Shown in pieces: positions 1 through 8,431 of a stretch of DNA of 64,000 nt (positions are counted from its first letter, which is position 1; each line of letters opens with the position of its first letter). Under the pieces are notes generated by a model, which did no database searches, had not been told where the DNA came from, and saw only the letters and a program-made list of their open reading frames with translations. The translations under genes were made by a program, and so were the position numbers. The DNA comes from Limnohabitans sp. Hippo3 (GTDB lineage: Bacteria > Pseudomonadota > Gammaproteobacteria > Burkholderiales > Burkholderiaceae_C). Location of the stretch: positions 1 through 64,000 of the forward strand of contig NZ_NESF01000003.1 in assembly GCF_003063665.1 (NCBI RefSeq). The letters run 5' to 3'.

Positions 1-56
1 AGCTGCCAGTCCTCATCGAGGCGAACAAATTCCGACGGCTGCACCGAGCACTCCAT
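1..56 (-). CDS. 5' end of an unidentified gene cut by the window edge
   Basis: Only the first 18 codons are visible, reading leftward from an ATG at 56 (MECSVQPSEFVRLDEDWQ). A strong Shine-Dalgarno stretch (GGAAGGAGAAGG) directly precedes the ATG, which is why I accept this as a real start. The gene is divergent from the SDR that begins at 266. The 209 bases between them must hold both promoters, but I see no convincing -35/-10 pair there. Too short to assign a family. Confidence 0.5.
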   Translation of the reverse strand, partial: MECSVQPSEFVRLDEDWQ

Positions 57-265
57 GGCCTTCTCCTTCCATACGCAATGGAGAAGAGCATATCTCAAAT
101 TGATATTTTAAGTTAGCGCATATGCGCGCATGCGGGAATCCATGTCCCCACCATCAACCCGCCCCAACCCATCGCCCAACCTGTCTCCCACGCCCTTGGG
201 TGACAGCGCAAACCCTGCATGCCCTTGTAAGCTGGACTCTCAAAACCCAGAAAGTGAGATGCGGC

Positions 266-985
266 ATGGACACCGTCAAACAAGTTTTCATCACCGGGGG
301 CACCAGCGGCATTGGCGCAGCCATTGCCCGGGCATTCGCCGCCACGGGGGCGCGTGTGACGGCCACAGGGGCCACGCCCGCCGAGGTTGCGGCGGCGCAG
401 GCTTTGCCCGCCAACCAACGCATCGCATTTCAGGTGCTGGATGTGCGTCACAACGAACAGGTGCAAAAAAGTTTGGGCGAATTCACCGAGCTGGATGTCT
501 TGGTCAATTGCGCGGGCATCGTGCAGCGCGGTGTCGAGCATGACCCGGAGGTGTTTGCGAAAACCGTCGACATCAACCTGAACGGGACCATGCGCGCCTG
601 CGCTGCGGCGCGTGCCGCTTTGAAAGCCCGCCAGGGCTGCATCGTCAACATCGCCTCGATGTTGAGCTTTTTTGGCAGCAGCCCGACGCCGGGCTACAGC
701 GCGAGCAAGGGCGGTGTGGCGCAGCTGACCAAGTCGCTGGCCATTGCCTATGCGGTCGACGGCATCCGGGTGAACGCGGTGGCCCCGGGCTGGATCGCCA
801 CGCCCTTGACGCAGGCCTTGCAAGACGACCCGACGCGCAGCGCCCAGATCGTGGGCCGCACGCCCATGGGCCGCTGGGGCCAGCCCGAAGAAGTGGCCGA
901 TCCGGTGCTGTTTTTGGCCAGCCCGGCAGCCCGCTTTGTGACGGGCGTGATCTTGCCCGTGGATGGGGGCTACCTGGTGCAGTGA
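266..985 (+). CDS. SDR family oxidoreductase
   Basis: A 239-residue classical short-chain dehydrogenase/reductase, expected to use NAD(P)(H) on a hydroxy/keto substrate. The glycine-rich cofactor motif TGGTSGIG is at residues 10-17, the NAG-type motif appears as NCAG, the catalytic Ser lies in NIASML, the YxxxK motif is YSASK, and the C-terminus ends in the usual PVDGGY. The reading frame is open upstream to 122, but the ATG at 266 places the Rossmann strand at the N-terminus as is normal for the family. Substrate cannot be assigned; sugar or hydroxy-acid dehydrogenases look most alike. Confidence 0.88.
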   Translation: MDTVKQVFITGGTSGIGAAIARAFAATGARVTATGATPAEVAAAQALPANQRIAFQVLDVRHNEQVQKSLGEFTELDVLVNCAGIVQRGVEHDPEVFAKTVDINLNGTMRACAAARAALKARQGCIVNIASMLSFFGSSPTPGYSASKGGVAQLTKSLAIAYAVDGIRVNAVAPGWIATPLTQALQDDPTRSAQIVGRTPMGRWGQPEEVADPVLFLASPAARFVTGVILPVDGGYLVQ

Positions 986-1024
986 AGACCGAGCCTGGGC
1001 GGCGCATGCGGCCACCCAAGCGGC

Positions 1025-1342
1025 TCAGGGTTGCGGGCCCCAGGGTGCCGACAGCATGAGCTTGTTGTTTTGCTCACGCATCAGCGGGCGGATCTTGGCG
1101 GCAAAGGCCATGAATTCCGGGTCGGCAAACACCCCGGCCCAAAAGGCGCGGCGGTCGGCGTCGTCGTCGAACTTCCAGACATGGATCAGCTCGTTCAAGG
1201 CACCCACATCGCCTGTGAAATAGCCCACCAGTTTTGGCGGGTGCTTGGCCAGCGCAGGCCAGCCCTCGTTTTTGTAGTGCGAGATGATTTCGGACATTTT
1301 TCCGACAATCACGGAATAGGTGCGCAGTTCGTAAATGGCCAT
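1025..1342 (-). CDS. NIPSNAP family protein
   Basis: A 105-residue protein starting MAIYELRTYSV and containing the family's WK, AFWAG and DPEF-type positions, typical of the ferredoxin-like dimeric alpha/beta-barrel NIPSNAP fold. These proteins are common beside catabolic genes in Burkholderiales and their function is mostly unproven. The ATG at 1342 has a GGAG ribosome site a few bases upstream. A much longer open frame continues on this strand across the deacetylase gene, but it is antisense shadow. It lies tail-to-tail with the SDR before it and divergent from the deacetylase after it. Confidence 0.8.
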   Translation of the reverse strand: MAIYELRTYSVIVGKMSEIISHYKNEGWPALAKHPPKLVGYFTGDVGALNELIHVWKFDDDADRRAFWAGVFADPEFMAFAAKIRPLMREQNNKLMLSAPWGPQP

Positions 1343-1486
1343 GGAGACTCCAGAGGTTGAGGGAGGGCTGCATAGCCACTTTAGAGGCAGCCGCAGCCGA
1401 CCCATGTCGGCAAGGTGACGCGGCCGGGCGCTTGGCCCGGTAAGATCAGGCGCCCCAGTTGGAACCCCTTTTGAACGGAGTCCCCC

Positions 1487-2707
1487 ATGAACGCCCCGCT
1501 TCCTCAAGCTGCCCTGTCCTCGGTCCAGGCCACCGACCTGGCCGCCCTGCCCCTGATCGAAAAATGGATCGCCTTTGCCACCGTCTCGCGCGACAGCAAC
1601 CTGGCCTTGCTGGATTGGACCGAGGCTTACCTGAAGGACTTGGGCATTGCCTGCAGCCGCACCTACGACGACAGCGGCCAAAAAGCCAACCTCTGGGCCA
1701 CGCTGCCTGCGCACGACGGCGAAACCAAAATCGGCGGCCTGGTGCTGTCGGGCCACACCGACGTGGTGCCCGTCGACGGCCAGCCCTGGGACACCGACCC
1801 GTTCAAGGTCGTGATTCAAGGCGACAAGATGTACGGCCGCGGCGTGACCGACATGAAGAGTTTTGGCGCGATCTGTCTGATGATGGTGCCCGAGTTGTTG
1901 AAAAGAAAACTCAAGCGCCCGATCCATTTGGCTTTCAGCTATGACGAAGAAGTCGGCTGCATCGGCGTGCGCCGCATGATCGCCGACATGCAGGCCCAGG
2001 GCTTCAAGCCTGTAGGCTGCATCGTGGGCGAGCCCACCGGTATGCAGGTGGTGATTGCGCACAAAGGCAAGCATTCGTACAAAACCACGGTGCACGGTTT
2101 TGAGGCGCATTCTTCCCTCACACCGCTGGGTGTGAACGCGGTCGAGATCGCTTGCGAGTTTGTTGCTCACCTGAAAAGCATGCACCGCGAACTGGCGCAA
2201 AACGGCCCGTTCGACCCGATCTACGACGTGCCCCACACCACCATCCACACGGGTGTGATCGCAGGGGGTACGGCGCTCAACATCATCCCGCGCCAGTGCG
2301 AGGTGACCTGGGAGATTCGCCACCACCACATGAACACGCCCGAAGAGCTGTTTGCACGGGCCAAGGCCTTTGGCGAGAGCCTGGTGCCCGCCATGCAGGC
2401 CGTCGCACCCGACACGGGCATCACGCACGAACTCAAATCGGTGTTGCCCGGCTTTGCTACGGCGGCCGACAGTGAGATCGCGCAGCTGAGTTTTGACTGC
2501 GCCGACGTGGACCCGGCCAGCGGTGCGGGCAAGGTCTCGTTTGGCACGGAAGCTGCTCTGTTTCACCAGGCGGGTGTGCCCACCATCGTCTGCGGCCCCG
2601 GCCACATTGCGCAGGCGCACCAGCCCAACGAATGGGTCACGCTGGAACAACTGGCCTGGTGCGAGCGCTTCATGCGCCGCCTGGCCGACCGGGTGTGCGT
2701 GGCCTGA
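1487..2707 (+). CDS. argE: Acetylornithine deacetylase (M20 family)
   Basis: A 406-residue zinc metallopeptidase-like enzyme that would hydrolyse N-acetylornithine to ornithine in arginine synthesis. Visible M20 features are the metal-binding His in LSGHTDVVP, the bridging Asp in GRGVTDMK, the catalytic Glu pair in YDEEVGC, the GEPTGM segment, and a C-terminal metal His in GPGHIAQAHQPNE. Length matches ArgE/DapE proteins. An ATG at 1487 follows a GGAG-like site. A Bug-type receptor follows after 37 bases on the same strand. Related M20 hydrolases with other amide substrates cannot be excluded, because this copy sits among catabolic genes rather than arg genes. Confidence 0.82.
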   Translation: MNAPLPQAALSSVQATDLAALPLIEKWIAFATVSRDSNLALLDWTEAYLKDLGIACSRTYDDSGQKANLWATLPAHDGETKIGGLVLSGHTDVVPVDGQPWDTDPFKVVIQGDKMYGRGVTDMKSFGAICLMMVPELLKRKLKRPIHLAFSYDEEVGCIGVRRMIADMQAQGFKPVGCIVGEPTGMQVVIAHKGKHSYKTTVHGFEAHSSLTPLGVNAVEIACEFVAHLKSMHRELAQNGPFDPIYDVPHTTIHTGVIAGGTALNIIPRQCEVTWEIRHHHMNTPEELFARAKAFGESLVPAMQAVAPDTGITHELKSVLPGFATAADSEIAQLSFDCADVDPASGAGKVSFGTEAALFHQAGVPTIVCGPGHIAQAHQPNEWVTLEQLAWCERFMRRLADRVCVA

Positions 2708-2744
2708 TTTTTGAATGAACAGAAAACTTTTCAAGGAAACACAC

Positions 2745-3713
2745 ATGATTCAACGGCGTGAACTTTTGGCGTCCAGCTTGGGCACGGCTTTGCTGTCGGC
2801 GGTGGGCATGGCCCAGGCCCAATCCACCAAACCGGTGCGCATCGTGGTGCCTTTTGCACCGGGTGGTGTGCAGGACATCCTGGCGCGTTCGTTCTCGGTC
2901 GAGATGGGGGCGGCTTTGGGTCAAACGGTGATCGTGGAAAACCGCGCGGGCGCAGGTGGCACGATTGGCAACGCCTATGTGGCCCGCGCCGAAGCCGATG
3001 GTTCGGTCATGGTCATGGCCGCGGCCAGCCACAACATTGCTGGCTCGCTGTACACCAAGCTGACCTACGACCCGCAAAAAGACTTTGCGCCACTGGGCCA
3101 CATCGGCAGCGCCAGCTATGTGCTCATGGTGCACCCCGACGTGCCCGCCAAAACAGCGGCCGAATTCATCCGCCACGCCAAGGCCAACCCCGGCAAGATG
3201 AACTACGCCAGCGCTGGTGTGGGCAGTGCCACGCACCTGGCCATGGCGTACTTCACGGGCCTGGCAGGCATCGATGTGGTGCATGTGCCGCTCAAGGCCA
3301 CGGGCGAGGCGATCAACGAAGTCATCTCCGGCCGTGCCCAAGCGGTCATCGCTGCCAGCATCGGCGCTTTGGCCTTTGCCAAGGACAGCCGCATCCGTTT
3401 GCTGGGCGTGACCTCGCCCAAGCGCAGCAAATACCTGCCCGACCTGCCCACGCTGGCCGAAAGCGGCTTGCCGGGTTACCAGTTCGATTCGTGGTTTGGT
3501 TTGTTGGGTCCCGCAGGCGTGCCCGCAGAGCATGCCAACCGCATCCATGCGGCGGTGAGTAAGCTGCTCAAGGACCCGGTGATCCTGGAGCGCCTGGACA
3601 AGCAAGGCATCGAGCCACGCGACATGAGCAATACCGACTTTGCCAAACTGCTGGCTGCGGACTATGTGCGCATGGCGCAGGTGGTCAAGGCCTCGGGGGC
3701 GAAGATCGACTGA
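2745..3713 (+). CDS. Bug/TctC-type tripartite tricarboxylate transporter receptor
   Basis: A 322-residue periplasmic solute receptor. It begins with MIQRRELLASSLGTALLSA, a signal peptide ending near AQAQS. The family motif VPFAPGGVQDILAR follows at about residue 37, then ENRAGAGGTIGN and the MNYASAGVGS stretch. The family is hugely expanded in Burkholderiales and usually lacks cognate TctAB membrane genes nearby, as here. The ATG at 2745 has an AAGGAA ribosome site; a weaker ATG 30 bases upstream is in frame. It probably captures a carboxylate; the ligand is unknown. Confidence 0.9.
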   Translation: MIQRRELLASSLGTALLSAVGMAQAQSTKPVRIVVPFAPGGVQDILARSFSVEMGAALGQTVIVENRAGAGGTIGNAYVARAEADGSVMVMAAASHNIAGSLYTKLTYDPQKDFAPLGHIGSASYVLMVHPDVPAKTAAEFIRHAKANPGKMNYASAGVGSATHLAMAYFTGLAGIDVVHVPLKATGEAINEVISGRAQAVIAASIGALAFAKDSRIRLLGVTSPKRSKYLPDLPTLAESGLPGYQFDSWFGLLGPAGVPAEHANRIHAAVSKLLKDPVILERLDKQGIEPRDMSNTDFAKLLAADYVRMAQVVKASGAKID

Positions 3714-3736
3714 CCTTCAGTCCTCTAGTGCGTGGG

Positions 3737-4180
3737 TCAATCAAAACCCCGCACCATCAGCACCGGCACGGGTGACATGCGCATGACCTGCTCGGCACCA
3801 CTGCCGAGCAGAACCCGTCCTATACCCCGGCGGCCATGGGTGCCGATCACCACCAGATCGGCACCCCATTCGTCTGCGGCGTCGGCCACCGATTCGCCAA
3901 GGCGTTGCCCCACACGGTCGATCAGCCGTGTGTCGGCCTCCACTTTGGCGGTGCTGGCCAGCGCCATGCCGCTTTCCAACACCTTGTGACCGTTTTCCCG
4001 CGCCAACTGCGCGATTTCGCCCGAGTATTCATGGTTGCTCAGCAATGAGAGCTCGTCGATGCAGTACACCAGACGCAACTCGGCCTGGTCGGCTTGCGCC
4101 AGCTTGAGCGCGTAATCCAGCGCTTTGCTGGCGGTCCGGCTGCCGTCGAGCGGCACCAAAATTTTCTTGAACAAGGACAT
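3737..4180 (-). CDS. Universal stress protein, UspA family
   Basis: A 147-residue cytoplasmic UspA-type protein. It starts MSLFKKILVPLDGS and ends with the ATP-binding signature GTHGRRGIGRVLLGSGAEQV, followed by SPVPVLMV. Both ends fit nucleotide-binding UspA domains. The start at 4180 has GGAG at proper spacing. It is convergent with the Bug receptor and stands alone. Confidence 0.9.
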   Translation of the reverse strand: MSLFKKILVPLDGSRTASKALDYALKLAQADQAELRLVYCIDELSLLSNHEYSGEIAQLARENGHKVLESGMALASTAKVEADTRLIDRVGQRLGESVADAADEWGADLVVIGTHGRRGIGRVLLGSGAEQVMRMSPVPVLMVRGFD

Positions 4181-4369
4181 TGTGGTCTCCACAGCAGGAC
4201 GCAACCCATACCCATTCAGGGGTGTATGTCGGGTCGCATGGGGTTACAAGGCTTCTGAAAGAAATGAGCTTCGATGTTAGAAAAGCCAGGTTCCTGCGGC
4301 CATGGATCGGACGGTCAATTCGCCTCTGCCTCAAGTGCTATAACGATGGGTAGGTGCGGCCGTTGCAAT

Positions 4370-4404
4370 AAAAAAAAGCCACCCCGGGATGCCCTGGGTG
4401 GCTT
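4370..4404 (-). terminator. Rho-independent terminator of the YceI/cytochrome operon
   Basis: A 7-bp stem (GCCACCC at 4378-4384 with GGGTGGC at 4396-4402) has an A-run on its left, i.e. a T-tract when read on the minus strand. It is placed 22 bases after the stop of the second YceI gene. Confidence 0.85.
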
Positions 4405-4425
4405 GGATTGCTTGAGCGAAAAAGC

Positions 4426-5004
4426 TCAGGGTGCGACAGCTTCGATGGCGATGTCGATGCGCACCTCGTCACCCACATAAGGCGCGAATTTGCCGGCGTT
4501 GAACTCGGTGCGCTTGATGGTGGTGACTGCGTCTGCGCCCAGAGCCGGCTTTTTCATCATGGGGTGAGGCATGGCCAGGAAGCGGGTCACCTGCAGGGTC
4601 ACGGGCTTGGTCACGCCCTTGATGGTCAGGTTGCCTTCGATGGCCTTGGGCTTGTCGCCTTCAAACACCACCTTGGTGGACTTGAAGGTCGCGGTGGGGA
4701 ACTTGGCGGTGTCCAAAAAGTCCTCACCTTGGATGTGGCCGTTGAAATCGGCAAAGCCGGTGTTGACCGACTTCATGTCGATGGTGATGTCCACCGAGCC
4801 GGTCTTGGCTTCGGCGTCAAACACCACTTTGCCGCTGGTGTTGCTGAAGCTGCTCAGCTGTGTGGACAGGCCGAAGTGCGAGTACGAGAAACGCGGGAAA
4901 GTGTGTGAGCTGTCCACGTTGTAAGTCACGGGTGCAGCCAGGGCCGAGCCGGCGGCCACCGATGCGAAGGCCAAAGCGGCAGCGAGTTTTTTGAAAGATG
5001 TCAT
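4426..5004 (-). CDS. YceI family periplasmic protein
   Basis: A 192-residue lipid-binding beta-barrel protein. The signal peptide starts MTSFKKLAAALAFASVAAG and is followed by the diagnostic YNVDSSHTFPRFSYSHFG, then a QGEDFLDTAKFPTATFKS segment. YceI proteins bind polyisoprenoid/quinone-like lipids in the periplasm. The open frame extends upstream into a repeat region, but the ATG at 5004 precedes the signal peptide. It is the last gene of a minus-strand group with another YceI and cytochrome b561, the same association as yceJ-yceI in E. coli. Confidence 0.92.
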   Translation of the reverse strand: MTSFKKLAAALAFASVAAGSALAAPVTYNVDSSHTFPRFSYSHFGLSTQLSSFSNTSGKVVFDAEAKTGSVDITIDMKSVNTGFADFNGHIQGEDFLDTAKFPTATFKSTKVVFEGDKPKAIEGNLTIKGVTKPVTLQVTRFLAMPHPMMKKPALGADAVTTIKRTEFNAGKFAPYVGDEVRIDIAIEAVAP

Positions 5005-5049
5005 GAGAAAGCTCCTGTTGAAAAAAAGTGAGTGGAGAGAAAAAAGAAA

Positions 5050-5260
5050 TGTTTCAGGGGGCATGGATACCCGCATGCGCGGGCATGACAAACCATCGTC
5101 ACCCCCGACTTGATCGGGGGTCCATGCCTTCGGTTGCGATGGATACCCGCCTTCGCGGGTATGACAAGGGGACGGGTACGACAAGCCACGGTCACCCACG
5201 ACTTGATCGGGTTTTATCCCGCTGTCACCCCCGACTCGATCGGGGGTCCATGCCTTGGAC
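5050..5260. repeat. Dispersed inverted-repeat cluster (family B)
   Basis: The 260 bases between the two YceI genes contain several copies of two short palindromic units. One has the core GGATACCCGC-CTTCGCGGGTATG, the other ACCCCCGA-TTGATCGGGGGT. Together they read as 'AKAGIHR'-like spurious peptides in all frames. Related units occur at about 46738-46890 and 48356-48432. They look like non-coding REP-like elements. Confidence 0.8.
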
Positions 5261-5264
5261 TTGT

Positions 5265-5831
5265 TCATTTGCCCTGTGACGCAGTGATCGAAAAGTTGAC
5301 CTGGATGTCGTTGGCCACCACATCGAACTTGGCCCACATGCCTTCGCCAATGCTGTAGTCGGCGCGCTTGAGGGTGAAGCCGCCTGTGAGCAGGCCGTCC
5401 TTGCCTTGGGGCGTGTGCTTGAGGGGAAACTTCACTTCGCGGCTTTGGCCTTTGATGCTCAGCGTGCCCAGCACTTCGTATTGGTTGGGCGCGGTCTGTT
5501 TGATCTGTTTGCTCACAAACTGGGCCTTGGGGAAAGCGGCCGCGTTGAACCAGGATTTGGTCACCACTTCCTGATCGGCTTCGCCCGAGCCGGTGTCCAC
5601 GCTGGCCAGCTCGACTTCGAAACTGGCCTTGCCTTGTTCGGCCTTGGCCGGGTCAAAGTTCACTTGCGCGGCGAACTTTTTGAAGCGGCCATCGGCGCTC
5701 ACGCCCATTTGCTTGAACTGGAAGGTGATGCTGCTTTTGGCCGGCACGATGGATTGGTAAGGCGCGGCCTGCACTTGCGAGGCGAGCGCGGCGACCGACA
5801 GGGCCAACAGGGATTTCAAAACGGTGTTCAT
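5265..5831 (-). CDS. YceI family periplasmic protein
   Basis: A 188-residue YceI protein with signal peptide MNTVLKSLLALSVAALASQ cleaved near QAAPY. It carries the family pattern IVPAKSSITFQFKQMG, SWFNAAAFPKAQFVS and a C-terminal FDVVANDIQVNFSI. It differs clearly in sequence from its neighbour at 4426, so this is not a recent duplication. It starts 31 bases after the cytochrome b561 stop, suggesting co-transcription. Confidence 0.92.
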   Translation of the reverse strand: MNTVLKSLLALSVAALASQVQAAPYQSIVPAKSSITFQFKQMGVSADGRFKKFAAQVNFDPAKAEQGKASFEVELASVDTGSGEADQEVVTKSWFNAAAFPKAQFVSKQIKQTAPNQYEVLGTLSIKGQSREVKFPLKHTPQGKDGLLTGGFTLKRADYSIGEGMWAKFDVVANDIQVNFSITASQGK

Positions 5832-5861
5832 GGGGTTCCTTTTTTTATGAGCGTTCGGCTT

Positions 5862-6392
5862 TCAGCGGGCCGGCAACATGCGGCGCAGCGTGTCGTCTTT
5901 GTGCACGACGTGGTGCCACAGCGCTGCCGCTGCGTGGCCTGCGATCAAGAGCAGCAAGCCCACATTCAAAGCCCAGTGCAGCTGGGCCAGTTGATCACCC
6001 AGCGCCTTGTCCTTGCCGATCAGGTCGGGGATGGGCAGCACGCCGAACCAGATGGTCTGAAAGCCTTTGGCCGAGCTCATCAGCCAGCCACTCAAGGGGA
6101 TGGCGATCATCAGTGCATAGAGCAGAAAGTGTCCGGCGTGCGCTGCCCATTGCATGGGTGCGGACAGGCTGTCCGGCAGTGCGGGTGGGCGGTGGGTGAC
6201 GCGCCAGGCCAGGCGCAGCCAGACCAGTGCGAACACCGTCACGCCGGCCCATTTGTGCCAGGAGTAGTACTGCAGCTTGGCGGGCGACAGGGGCAGGTCG
6301 CTCATGTAAAAGCCCAGGGCCAGCAGGCCGAAAATCATCAGGGCCATCAGCCAGTGCAGGCTTTTGGCGGTGCGGGTGTAGTGCGTGTTCAT
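5862..6392 (-). CDS. Cytochrome b561 (CybB/YceJ type)
   Basis: A 176-residue four-helix membrane di-haem protein. The first helix carries SLHWLMALMIFGLLALGF, and later heme-ligand histidines lie in YYSWHKWAG, HAGHFLLYALM and GHAAAALWHHVVHKD. The family transfers electrons between quinol and periplasmic acceptors. The ATG at 6392 is chosen over an upstream TTG. It sits between the dioxygenase gene (26-base gap) and the two YceI genes, fitting a yceJI-like redox unit. Confidence 0.9.
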   Translation of the reverse strand: MNTHYTRTAKSLHWLMALMIFGLLALGFYMSDLPLSPAKLQYYSWHKWAGVTVFALVWLRLAWRVTHRPPALPDSLSAPMQWAAHAGHFLLYALMIAIPLSGWLMSSAKGFQTIWFGVLPIPDLIGKDKALGDQLAQLHWALNVGLLLLIAGHAAAALWHHVVHKDDTLRRMLPAR

Positions 6393-6419
6393 GCGGTGCA
6401 ATCTCTTGAAAAGTTCGGC

Positions 6420-7205
6420 TCAGTGGAAGGCGTAGCCGTCCATGGCAATGACGTGGTCACTGATGCCCCGGAAAAACGCTTCGGGTTGCGCATCGGCTCC
6501 CGCCGCGCCCAGGGCGGTGAACAGCGGCAGCAGGTGTTCGTCGCTGGGGTGGGCGCGCTGGCCAGAGGCTTGCTGGCGGTAGGCCAGCAGGCCGGGCACA
6601 TCGCGCTCGGTCATGTGGGTGTGGATCCAGTCGGCGAAGGTCTGCACATAAGCGGGCGTCGCGCCGCCTTGCATGCGCACCACCATGAAGTCGCGCAGGT
6701 TGTGCGTGATGTTGCCGGAGGCCAGCACCAAAATGCCTTGCTGCGCCAGACCGGCCAGTGCCTGGCCCACACGGTAGGCGTGCTCGGGGCCCAGGTGGCT
6801 TTGCACCGACAGCGGCACCACCGGCACATCGGCGTCGGGGAACATCTGGCGCAGGGGAATCCAGGCGCCATGGTCCAGGCCGCGCAGGGCGTCTTGCGCC
6901 ACGGGCAGGCCCGCCGTTTGCAGGGCGTTCACCACTTGGGTGGCCACCTCGGGGCAGCCGGTCGCGGGGTATTGCATCTCGTACAGACGCGGGTCAAAGC
7001 CGCCAAAGTCGTGGATGGTCTCGGGCCGGGTGGCAAAACCGACCGTGGGCACCGCCGTTTCCCAGTGCGGGCTGACTACCACGATGGCGCGGGGCGTGCC
7101 CAGCTGCGCCGCCACCTGCGTCATGGCCGCGCCCGCCGCACCTGGATGCAGGGCAAACATGGGGGAGCCGTGGGGCACAAACAGGACAGAGCGTGGGGCG
7201 GTCAT
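6420..7205 (-). CDS. Class III extradiol dioxygenase, DODA/YgiD type
   Basis: A 261-residue LigB-fold protein. Signature segments are LFVPHGSPMFALHPG near the N-terminus, the VVVSPHWET histidine motif, LDHGAWIPLRQMFPDADVPV in the middle, and GNITHNLRD. These match bacterial 4,5-DOPA dioxygenase homologues such as YgiD, which use Fe or Zn through conserved His residues. The ATG at 7205 is preferred; a TTG 12 bases upstream is in frame. A 21-bp inverted repeat like the one at the LysR gene start lies about 130 bases upstream, so the gene may be under that regulator. Confidence 0.88.
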   Translation of the reverse strand: MTAPRSVLFVPHGSPMFALHPGAAGAAMTQVAAQLGTPRAIVVVSPHWETAVPTVGFATRPETIHDFGGFDPRLYEMQYPATGCPEVATQVVNALQTAGLPVAQDALRGLDHGAWIPLRQMFPDADVPVVPLSVQSHLGPEHAYRVGQALAGLAQQGILVLASGNITHNLRDFMVVRMQGGATPAYVQTFADWIHTHMTERDVPGLLAYRQQASGQRAHPSDEHLLPLFTALGAAGADAQPEAFFRGISDHVIAMDGYAFH

Positions 7206-7336
7206 GGTGGTGGGCAATGAAAAGTTCGGTACAAGTCCGGGTTAAAGGGGTGGCGCCAAAACAGCTTGCTGTGCCACCGATGGATCGAACTTTAGGTGCT
7301 TCAATCGATTAGAAAAAGTAGCAAATCTACAAATGC

Positions 7337-7357
7337 TTGTTGCATTGATTGCAACAA
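7337..7357. promoter_or_regulatory. LysR-type inverted repeat TTGTTGC-N7-GCAACAA
   Basis: Perfect 7-bp arms (in fact 8 bp, TTGTTGCA/TGCAACAA) with the T-N11-A layout of LysR-type regulator boxes. It lies in the upstream region of the dioxygenase gene. The same arms and spacing recur at 9924-9944 on the LysR gene start. Confidence 0.5.
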
Positions 7358-7424
7358 TTGAAGGGCAGAACAGCTTTGGGTGGGGAATCAGCAGGGGGCT
7401 GTCCCTGCGCGTGATGCCAGTATT

Positions 7425-7499
7425 TGTAGGAGGCCGCCCCTGCGACTGAATGCATGCAGATTCTTCGGCGCAGATTCGCGAGCGGGGGCTCGCGCCCAC
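7425..7499. repeat. REP-like element, family A
   Basis: It begins TGTAGGAGGCCGCCCCTGCG and ends in a GCGAG-CGGGGG-CTCGC hairpin followed by GCCCACA. The same architecture is found at 13128-13185 and 52697-52774, with a half element at 21234-21262. Apart from this element and the LysR-type box, I see no gene in the 317 bases between 7206 and 7522. Confidence 0.8.
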
Positions 7500-7522
7500 A
7501 ATGAACTTGTGGGCGGCCGGCC

Positions 7523-8413
7523 TCAGGCCTTGAGTGCGCCCTTGGCCAACTGGCCCACCAGTTCGGGCAGCAGGGTTTGCGGATCGACCGACTGACAGGC
7601 CGCAGCCAGCGTGGCCTGCATGGCTTGGGCGGCGGCGTCGTGTGAGCCGGTTTCGCGGGCCATGTCGGCGTAGTAGCCCAGGTCCTTGAGGGCGTTGCCC
7701 ATCGAAAAACGCAGTCCCGAGGTTTCGCCGCGCAGCAGGTAGGGCTTGAGGCGCTCGAGCGCCGCGCCCCAGCCGCCACCTTTTTCCAGCACCTCGACAA
7801 ACACCGCGTCGTCGATGCCCGAGCGGCGTGCGCACGCAGCGGCTTCGGCCAGCAGCGTGACCGAGCCGAGCGAGACGAAGTTGTGCAGCAGCTTCATGCT
7901 GTGGCCCGCGCTCACGCCTCCGGCATGCACGATGTTTTCGGCAAAGGTGGACAGCAGGGGGCGCACTTCTTCCAGCAGCGCCGCATCGCCGCCGATCAGC
8001 AGGTTCAGGCGACCTTGCATGGCTTCGTTGGGGGTGCGGGTCATGGCGGCGTCCATGAAGCGCACGCCATGCTGGGCCAGCGTGGCCGCCACCTGCTGGG
8101 TGGACGCGGGGATGCTGGTGGAGCAGTCGATCACCGTCATGCCTGCGCGCAAGCCCGCCAGCAAGCCGGTGTCGCCCGCCAAAATGGCTTCGACCTGGGC
8201 CGAGCCGTTGACGCAGAGGATGACGATGTCACTGGCCTGCGCCACGGCTTGGGCGGTCGGCGCGGTTTGGGCACCCGCAGCGATCAGCTCGCCCAAGGGC
8301 TGGTTGCCCGGGTGCTCCATGGCGGTGAGGGCAAAGCCCTTTTTGACGATGTTGGTGGCGATGCCCAGGCCCATCAGGCCCAGGCCGATCATGCCGATGC
8401 GGGGGTTTTGCAT
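7523..8413 (-). CDS. NAD(P)-dependent oxidoreductase, 3-hydroxyisobutyrate dehydrogenase family
   Basis: A 296-residue beta-hydroxyacid dehydrogenase. The N-terminal GxGxxG region is IGMIGLGLMGLGIA, followed by the substrate-binding FMDAAMTRTPNEAMQGRL segment. The catalytic Lys lies in GHSMKLLHNF, and the C-terminal helix domain holds KDLGYYADMARE. The ATG at 8413 has TTGGAG upstream. It follows the aldehyde dehydrogenase by 18 bases on the same strand, so the two likely act together (oxidation of a hydroxy acid and of an aldehyde). Confidence 0.9.
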   Translation of the reverse strand: MQNPRIGMIGLGLMGLGIATNIVKKGFALTAMEHPGNQPLGELIAAGAQTAPTAQAVAQASDIVILCVNGSAQVEAILAGDTGLLAGLRAGMTVIDCSTSIPASTQQVAATLAQHGVRFMDAAMTRTPNEAMQGRLNLLIGGDAALLEEVRPLLSTFAENIVHAGGVSAGHSMKLLHNFVSLGSVTLLAEAAACARRSGIDDAVFVEVLEKGGGWGAALERLKPYLLRGETSGLRFSMGNALKDLGYYADMARETGSHDAAAQAMQATLAAACQSVDPQTLLPELVGQLAKGALKA

Positions 8414-8431
8414 GTGTGGCTCCAACGGCGT

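Noticed and set aside
5050-5260. CRISPR array at the repeated GGATACCCGC units
   Set aside because: Unit sizes and spacings are irregular, the units are palindromes of two kinds, and there are no cas genes.
5406-7220. A 604-codon plus-strand open frame across the YceI/b561/dioxygenase genes
   Set aside because: It is antisense to three clear genes, has high Gly/His/Arg/Gln content typical of shadow frames in GC-rich DNA, and shows no domain.
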